The notes under the pieces are model-generated. The model saw only the letters and a program-made list of their open reading frames with translations, did not search any database and was not told the origin of the DNA. Below, piece by piece: positions 54,945-59,899 of a stretch of DNA of 59,899 bases (within the stretch, counting starts at the first letter, position 1; the number at the start of each line of letters is the position of its first letter). The stretch comes from Sphingomonas sp. GTDB lineage: Bacteria > Pseudomonadota > Alphaproteobacteria > Sphingomonadales > Sphingomonadaceae. The DNA lies in NCBI RefSeq assembly GCF_026460985.1, contig NZ_JAPKNM010000112.1, positions 1 through 59,899 on the forward strand. Reading direction: 5' to 3'. A program made the position numbers and the translations under genes.

Positions 54945-55080
54945 AATCCTCCCCCGCCAGGGGGAGGTGGCGCCGAAGGCGTCGGAGGGGGCGGTAAGCA
55001 ATGCCCTCTCCAATTGAGCGCAGGGAGTCCGCCCCCTCCGTCACGCTGCGCGTGCCACCTCCCCCTGGCGGGGGAGGATT
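54945..55080. repeat. AATCC-type palindromic element, complete
   Basis: AATCCTCCCCCGCCAGGGGG at the left, reverse complement ending at 55080. It lies between the convergent small peptide gene and the transporter gene. Confidence 0.85.
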
Positions 55081-55095
55081 GAGAAGGCTTCCCCC

Positions 55096-56388
55096 TCAGG
55101 GAATCGGATCGAGCCCGTGGGGCAGGTCCTCGGCCTTGTGGAGCCGCCACGCGCAATAGGCCGAGGCGAGGCAGAGCAGGAAGACGATCCAGATCGCATG
55201 GACCACGTCCACGCCCGGGATGTTGGTGAAGCCCAATATGCCCACCGATCCCGCCACCATCGCGCCCGAATTGACGATGTTGTTCGCCGCCACGGTGCGC
55301 GAGGTCTGCGACTTGTCGACCGTGGTGGTCAGGAACGCATAGAGCGGCACCACGAACATGCCGCCGGTGATCGCGATCATCGCGAGGTCGAAGAGCACGC
55401 GCCAGGCCTCGGGCAGGGCAAGGAAGTGACGCGTCGTGTGGAGCGCTCCGTCGCCGCCCGGGAAGAAGGCCGCGGCGAAGAAGAAATCGGCCACGAACAG
55501 CGACATGGCCAGCACCGACGCGGTGGCGTATTTCGCCGAGACGTGCCCCTTGAGCAGCCGGTTGATCACCACCGATCCGATCGCGATGCCCACCGAGAAG
55601 ATCGCGAGGAACACGCTCGCCACGTCCTTCTGCGCGTGGAACACGTTCTTGACGAGCGGCGGGAACAGCACGCCGAGTATCGCGGCGATCGTCCAGAAGA
55701 CGCTGATCGAGACGATCGCGAGATAGAGACGCGGGATGTGCATCGTCGCGCGGATCAGGCGGGACGAGGCGCGAATGATGTTGAAATCGAGCTTCAGCTT
55801 GGTCAGCGGCGGCGCCGGGGGGATCTTGAGCGAGGCGAGCCAGCCGGTCAGCGCGACGCCGACCACCGCGAACGCCGCGAAGGTGGGGCTGATCAGCCCG
55901 CCGACGATCGTGCCGCACAGAATCGCGATATAGGTGCCCGCCTCGACCATCCCGGTCCCGCCCAGGACCTCGTCCTCGTTGAGATGCTGGGGCAGCACGG
56001 CATATTTGATCGGGCCGAAGAAGGTCGAGTGGATGCCCATGCCCACCAGAGCGACCAGCATCAGCTCCAGGCTCTTCACGAAGATGCCGAGCGCGCCGAC
56101 CAGCATGATGACCACCTCGGCGGCCTTGATGATCCGCATGATCTTCGCCTTGTCATAGGTATCGGCGAGCTGGCCGGCGAGCGCGGAGAAGAGGAAGAAG
56201 GGCAGGATGAAGATGCCGGTGGCGATCGCGCTGAACCGCGTCTCGTCCTCGACATTGTTGAAGATCTGGTAGGTCGCGAAGAAGATCATCGCGTTCTTGA
56301 AGAGGTTGTCGTTGAAGGCGCCGAGGAACTGCGTGACGAACAGCGGCAGGAAGCGGCGCTCCTTCATCAACCCGAGCGCACCGATCAT
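55096..56388 (-). CDS. MFS transporter, lysophospholipid transporter LplT-like
   Basis: A 430-residue, 12-helix major facilitator. The start VTQFLGAFNDNLFKNAMIFF is the hallmark of the LplT/Aas group, which flips lysophospholipids inward for re-acylation. In many bacteria this domain is fused to or adjacent to an acyltransferase/acyl-ACP synthetase; here neither is present in the window, although pgsA (phospholipid synthesis) is divergent next door. An alternative start is MKERRF at 56367. Confidence 0.8.
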   Translation of the reverse strand: MIGALGLMKERRFLPLFVTQFLGAFNDNLFKNAMIFFATYQIFNNVEDETRFSAIATGIFILPFFLFSALAGQLADTYDKAKIMRIIKAAEVVIMLVGALGIFVKSLELMLVALVGMGIHSTFFGPIKYAVLPQHLNEDEVLGGTGMVEAGTYIAILCGTIVGGLISPTFAAFAVVGVALTGWLASLKIPPAPPLTKLKLDFNIIRASSRLIRATMHIPRLYLAIVSISVFWTIAAILGVLFPPLVKNVFHAQKDVASVFLAIFSVGIAIGSVVINRLLKGHVSAKYATASVLAMSLFVADFFFAAAFFPGGDGALHTTRHFLALPEAWRVLFDLAMIAITGGMFVVPLYAFLTTTVDKSQTSRTVAANNIVNSGAMVAGSVGILGFTNIPGVDVVHAIWIVFLLCLASAYCAWRLHKAEDLPHGLDPIP

Positions 56389-56541
56389 ATCCAGTCAGGT
56401 CCTTGAAGCGCGGAGAGTGAGCCCGCAAAACGACGGGCCCGCATAGCCGAGCGATGCGGAACGTATCAACCGCCATGTGCGTCCCTTGCCCATGACGAAG
56501 ACTGTTTCGGCTGCCATACGAGCGGTGCTAGGGGAGGGAGC

Positions 56542-57096
56542 ATGCTGACGCTCCCCAACATCCTGACGCTGTCCAGGATCGTCACCGTTCCCCTGCTCGC
56601 GGCGTTCCTGTGGTGGCCGGAGTGGCGGGCAGGCTATGCCGTCGCCTTCGCGATCTACTGCCTGATGGGCATCACCGACTATTTCGACGGCTATCTGGCG
56701 CGCGCGCAGGGCACCGTCTCCAAGCTCGGCATCTTCCTCGATCCGATCGCCGACAAGATCATGGTCGCCGCGGTGATCCTGATGCTGGTGGGCAAGGGCG
56801 TGATCGCCGATCTGCACCTCATCGCGGCGCTGGTGATCCTGGTCCGCGAGATCGCCGTGTCCGGGCTTCGCGAGTTCCTGGGCGGCATCCAGGTGTCGGT
56901 GCCGGTCTCGCGGCTCGCCAAGTGGAAGACGGCGCTCCAGCTCGCCGCGCTCGGCGCGCTGATCCTCGCCGGGGCGCTTCCCGACTGGCGATGGATCTGG
57001 CTGCTCGGCTTGTCGGCGCTCTGGGGCGCGGCGGTGCTCACCGCGATCACCGGCTGGGACTATCTGCGCGTCGGCCTCAAGCACATGGACACGTGA
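56542..57096 (+). CDS. pgsA: CDP-diacylglycerol-glycerol-3-phosphate 3-phosphatidyltransferase
   Basis: A 184-residue inner-membrane enzyme making phosphatidylglycerol phosphate. The CDP-alcohol transferase motif is seen as DYFDGYLARAQGTVSKLGIF with following LDPIADK (D-G-x2-A-R-x8-G-x3-D-x3-D). GGGAGGGAG precedes the ATG. The TGA overlaps the moaD ATG. Confidence 0.94.
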   Translation: MLTLPNILTLSRIVTVPLLAAFLWWPEWRAGYAVAFAIYCLMGITDYFDGYLARAQGTVSKLGIFLDPIADKIMVAAVILMLVGKGVIADLHLIAALVILVREIAVSGLREFLGGIQVSVPVSRLAKWKTALQLAALGALILAGALPDWRWIWLLGLSALWGAAVLTAITGWDYLRVGLKHMDT

Positions 57097-57347
57097 TGGA
57101 GCTGCTCTACTTCGCCTGGGTACGCGAGCGCATCGGCACGGGGCAGGAGCAGGTCGATCCGCCCGAGACGGTCCGCAGCGTCGCCGATCTGATCGCCTGG
57201 CTCGCCACATTGAGCCCCGGCCATGCCGAGGCGATGCGCGAGCCCGAGCGGCTGCGCGCCGCGATCGACCAGAAGTTCGTGCCGCTCGACGCACCGCTCG
57301 GCGCCGCGCGCGAGGTCGCGCTCTTCCCACCGGTCACCGGCGGATGA
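57096..57347 (+). CDS. moaD: Molybdopterin synthase sulfur carrier subunit
   Basis: An 83-residue ubiquitin-like protein ending in TGG, the C-terminal diglycine that becomes a thiocarboxylate. MELLYFAWVRERIGTG and RLRAAIDQKFVPLDAPL...EVALFPPVTGG are typical. It starts at 57096 overlapping the pgsA stop (TGATG) and its own stop overlaps moaE. Confidence 0.95.
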   Translation: MELLYFAWVRERIGTGQEQVDPPETVRSVADLIAWLATLSPGHAEAMREPERLRAAIDQKFVPLDAPLGAAREVALFPPVTGG

Positions 57348-57793
57348 TCCGCGTCTCGGTCGACTCCGCGCCGATCGAGCTCGCGGTCGAGGTCGCCGCG
57401 CTCGACGAGCCCGGCGCGGGCGGCGTCGCCACCTTCACCGGGCTGGTCCGCGCCGACGACGGCGTCACCGGGCTCGAGCTCGAACATTATCCCGGCATGA
57501 CCGAGCAGGCGCTGATCGCGCTCGCCGAGACGGCGACCGAGCGCTGGTCGCTGCTCGGCGTGACGATGGTCCACCGCGTCGGCGCGATGGAGCCGGGCGA
57601 CCGCATCGTCTTCATCGGCACCGTCGCGCAGCATCGCCGCGAGGCGCTCGACGCCTGCGCCTGGCTGATCGATCGCCTCAAGACCGACGCGCCCTTCTGG
57701 AAGCGCGAGACCCGGGGAGAGACGGCCAGCTGGGTCGAGGCCCGCGCGAGCGACGCCGCCGCCGCCGCGCGCTGGGACGCGCCGCGCGGCTAG
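57344..57793 (+). CDS. moaE: Molybdopterin synthase catalytic subunit
   Basis: A 149-residue large subunit that, with MoaD, inserts sulfur into precursor Z to form molybdopterin. FTGLVRADDGVTGLELEHYPGM, VHRVGAMEPGD and WKRETRGETASWVEA, with the catalytic lysine, are all present. ATGA overlap with moaD. The pgsA-moaD-moaE order recurs in related genomes, as I recall. Confidence 0.95.
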   Translation: MIRVSVDSAPIELAVEVAALDEPGAGGVATFTGLVRADDGVTGLELEHYPGMTEQALIALAETATERWSLLGVTMVHRVGAMEPGDRIVFIGTVAQHRREALDACAWLIDRLKTDAPFWKRETRGETASWVEARASDAAAAARWDAPRG

Positions 57794-57810
57794 GTCGCAT
57801 CGCTCCTTCA

Positions 57811-57835
57811 AATCCTCCCCCGCCAGGGGGAGGAT
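57811..57835. repeat. AATCC-type solo hairpin
   Basis: AATCCTCCCCCGCCAGGGGG followed by AGGAT, 25 bp: one terminal hairpin without the internal part or partner end. It lies between convergent moaE and the cupin-like gene. Possibly an internal deletion of a full element or its elementary unit. Confidence 0.75.
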
Positions 57836-57869
57836 GGAAAGGCCTCGCTCACCTGAATGTCGATATGAC

Positions 57870-58880
57870 TTAGCCGCCTTTCGCCGCCAGCATCTTGCCC
57901 AGCTGCGCGGCGAGCATGCGGGCCTGGGCGGGCGGCATGCCCCCCAGCACGCCGCGGTTCGCTTCCGGCAGATGCGCCACCGGGTCGCCGTTCGCACGGA
58001 AGACGAAATGCTCGAACATCGCCCGCCATGCCGCGCGCTGCTCGTCGGGGAGGTTGCGCAGCGCCAGCAGCCCGTGGATGAAGCTGTCGAGCGGCGCGAG
58101 CGTCGCGTCGGCCGCTTCGTTCCACCAATAGTTCACCAGCACGTTCAGCCCGTCGAGCGCGCGGACATGGTGCCACCACATATAGGGGATGTAGAGCGCG
58201 TCGCCCGGCTCGAGCTCGGCAAGCTGCGCCGCCGCCAGCGCTTGCGGGAAGAGCGGGAAGCGCGCGAGATCGGGCGCGTCGAAGTCGACCAGGCTGACCG
58301 GCGTGCCCGCCGGTGTCGCCTCATAGGGGCCGACATAGAGGTTGCGCACCTGGTCGGGCGGAAACAGCGTGAAGCGGCGGCGCCCCGCTGCGACGCAGGC
58401 GAGGTTGCGCATCGTGTCGTAATGGCAGGCGACGACCGCGCGCGTGCCGATCCACATCCGCGGCGGGACGTCGTGGTCGACGAGATCGAGCCGGTTCTCG
58501 GCCGCGAAGCCCGGCAGCACCTGCGGAAGAACCAGCGCCTGCGCCGCGAGCATGGGCGGCTGTGCCTCGGTCATGGCCTGTTCCAGCCGGTCCACCAGCG
58601 CGCCGAGCGCGGCGTCGCGCTTCTGGAAGTTCATCACCCCGAAATCGTCGCCGTAGAAGAAGCGGCCGCCGCTCGTGGGCGAGCCGATCAGCACCTCGCA
58701 GTTCCGGGACAGATCGAAGCCGCGCAGATAGCGCGCGATCGATTCCGCCTGCACCGCGGGCCAGTCGCGCACCAGCCCGCGCAGCAGCGCCGGCTGCCCG
58801 AGCGGCACGATCTCCTCGCGAAAGCGCGTCCGATCGACGTCGCGCCATTCGCGGACGGGTTGCGGGGTGGGGAGTGTCAT
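57870..58880 (-). CDS. JmjC/cupin-like domain protein
   Basis: A 336-residue protein of the cupin-8/JmjC-like 2-oxoglutarate dioxygenase superfamily. The metal motif HYD appears in AVVACHYDTMRNLACVAAGRRRFTLFPP, and the second histidine in GDALYIPYMWWHHVRAL; QPALLRGLVRDWPA is a common start block. Such proteins often hydroxylate protein or tRNA side chains. The target is unknown. It lies 21 bp downstream of oxyR on the same strand. Confidence 0.85.
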   Translation of the reverse strand: MTLPTPQPVREWRDVDRTRFREEIVPLGQPALLRGLVRDWPAVQAESIARYLRGFDLSRNCEVLIGSPTSGGRFFYGDDFGVMNFQKRDAALGALVDRLEQAMTEAQPPMLAAQALVLPQVLPGFAAENRLDLVDHDVPPRMWIGTRAVVACHYDTMRNLACVAAGRRRFTLFPPDQVRNLYVGPYEATPAGTPVSLVDFDAPDLARFPLFPQALAAAQLAELEPGDALYIPYMWWHHVRALDGLNVLVNYWWNEAADATLAPLDSFIHGLLALRNLPDEQRAAWRAMFEHFVFRANGDPVAHLPEANRGVLGGMPPAQARMLAAQLGKMLAAKGG

Positions 58881-58901
58881 CGCGGGCCGATAGTGGCGCG
58901 C

Positions 58902-59801
58902 TCAGGCGGCGTCCGCCAGCACTTTGGCGAGCAGCCGGAAATCGCGCTCCCGCGGGGAAGCCTTGCGCCACACCAGCGCGATGTGCCGCGAGGCGTTGTC
59001 CGCGTCGAGCGGGCGCGCGGTGACCTGGGTATGCTCGAGGATCCCCGCATCGACCGCCATCTCGGGCAGCATCGTCACCCCGAGCCCGTTGTCGACCATC
59101 TGCACCATCGTATGGAGCGAAGTGCCGAGCATCGTCGCCTCGGCGCGCAGCTCGGGGCGGTTACACGCGGCGAGCGCATGGTCCTTCAGGCAATGCCCGT
59201 CCTCGAGCATCAGCAGCCGGTTGGCGTCGATATCGGCGGGGCGGATCGTCGGGGTCGGGTCCATCTCGCCCTCGGGGAAGGCGACGTAGAGCCGGTCGTC
59301 GAACAAGGCCGCCGATTCGACCTCGCCGCACGCGAAGGGCAAAGCGAGCAGCACGCAGTCGGTGCGCCCATGGTGGAGCTGCTCGCAGGCCTGGCCGCTG
59401 GTCTCCTCGCGCAGGAACAGCTTGAGGTCGGGATATTCGCGCCGCAGCCGCGGCAGGATGCGCGGGAGCAGGAAGGGCGCGATCGTCGGGATCACGCTCA
59501 TCCGCATCTCGCCCGAGAGCGGTCGGCCCGCCGCGCGGGCGAGGTCGCCCAGCTCGTCCGCCTCGCGCAGCACGCGCCGCGCCTTGTCGACGATCCGCTC
59601 GCCCAGCGGCGTGAAGCGCACCACCCGCCGCGTCCGCTCGACCAGCACCACCCCGATCAGCGTCTCGAGCTCGCGGATGCCGGCGGAGAGGGTCGATTGG
59701 GTGACGAAACACGCTTCCGCCGCCCGCCCGAAATGCCCGGCATCGTGCAGCGCGACGAGATATTGGAGCTGCTTGAGCGTGGGGAGGTAGGTAGCTGCCA
59801 C
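58902..59801 (-). CDS. oxyR: LysR-family regulator OxyR
   Basis: A 299-residue peroxide sensor. The N-terminal helix-turn-helix is HFGRAAEACFVTQSTLSAGIRELE; the redox cysteines stand at 204 and 213 in EDGHCLKDHALAAC, matching C199/C208 of E. coli OxyR. Oxidation by peroxide joins them and activates transcription. The start is a GTG at 59801 with GAGG upstream. No katG or ahpC is in the window. Confidence 0.93.
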   Translation of the reverse strand: MAATYLPTLKQLQYLVALHDAGHFGRAAEACFVTQSTLSAGIRELETLIGVVLVERTRRVVRFTPLGERIVDKARRVLREADELGDLARAAGRPLSGEMRMSVIPTIAPFLLPRILPRLRREYPDLKLFLREETSGQACEQLHHGRTDCVLLALPFACGEVESAALFDDRLYVAFPEGEMDPTPTIRPADIDANRLLMLEDGHCLKDHALAACNRPELRAEATMLGTSLHTMVQMVDNGLGVTMLPEMAVDAGILEHTQVTARPLDADNASRHIALVWRKASPRERDFRLLAKVLADAA

Positions 59802-59867
59802 TGATCGCCTCTATCGATTGTGCGGGCGATATAGAGTGGTGGGGGCGATGATGCGAGCCCCAAGACT

Positions 59868-59899
59868 CCCCTCCCTGCAAGGGAGGGGCTGGGGGTGGG
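59868..59899. repeat. CCCCTCCCTGCAAGGGAGGGG-type repeat, cut by window end
   Basis: The same hairpin and following GGGGTGGG-like tail as at the left end of 28468-28613. The rest lies outside the window. Confidence 0.7.

Overview
The window is a GC-rich, tightly packed bacterial chromosome segment that reads as a sphingomonad (Alphaproteobacteria; Sphingomonas-like). Lineage signs are the ATPase inhibitor subunit zeta (DUF1476) gene, a TIGR02300 zinc-ribbon gene, a fused ThiS-ThiG, general-stress (EcfG-type) promoters GGAAC-N17-CGTT, a LexA box of the alphaproteobacterial GTTC-N7-GTTC form, and abundant intergenic palindromes of the AATCCTCCCCC and GTCATCCCGG families. I see no insertion sequence, integrase, CRISPR array or rRNA, so this is core chromosome. 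Assignments come from motifs, length and context only; no database search was run.

Layout. 0-8 kb: arsC, accC-accB-aroQ (minus), thiSG, a DUF6454-like secreted protein, a methyltransferase divergent from a stress-type csbD gene, and a ThDP enzyme. 8-13 kb: a GH25 lysozyme with a small membrane protein, an outer-membrane barrel, and scoA-[acid phosphatase lipoprotein]-scoB. 13-21 kb: ferritin-like protein with a leader peptide, an epimerase, a diheme cytochrome c, leuC-[small peptide]-[AHL-lactonase-like]-leuD-qor, then zeta subunit-bolA-grxD (Fe-S handling). 21-28 kb: blaI/blaR1-like pair with a dyad operator, an MBL hydrolase, DUF4230, nadA, L,D-transpeptidase and a lipoprotein.

28-33 kb is the most interesting block: an ECF sigma/anti-sigma operon, an outer-membrane barrel, a subtilisin-like protease and a PRC-barrel protein. 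Four copies of one promoter-like motif (GGATKAA-N13-CKCGTTY) lie in front of the four transcription units, one pair forming a palindromic divergent promoter. This looks like a self-contained envelope-stress regulon.

33-45 kb: pcm, dinB with an SOS box, nadC, DUF4112, an oligopeptide/nickel-type binding lipoprotein, a stress-type small membrane protein, a MarR-GNAT fusion with its own operator, tRNA-Leu, and the conserved ihfB-rpsA-cmk-aroA cluster, TIGR02300 and tRNA-Ala. 45-52.5 kb: a complete histidine utilisation locus (hutI-hutH-hutG/U on minus, hutF-hutC on plus) for the five-step route to glutamate plus formate; hutG and hutU form one uninterrupted reading frame. 52.5-60 kb: glycerate-kinase-like gene, LacI regulator, a 55-residue membrane peptide, an LplT-like transporter, pgsA-moaD-moaE, a JmjC/cupin-like protein and oxyR.

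Intergenic spaces are dominated by palindromic repeats. Two near-identical copies of about 170 bp (35941-36110 and 52477-52647) fold on paper into a closed terminal stem with three hairpin arms, and nearly all differences between them lie in loops.
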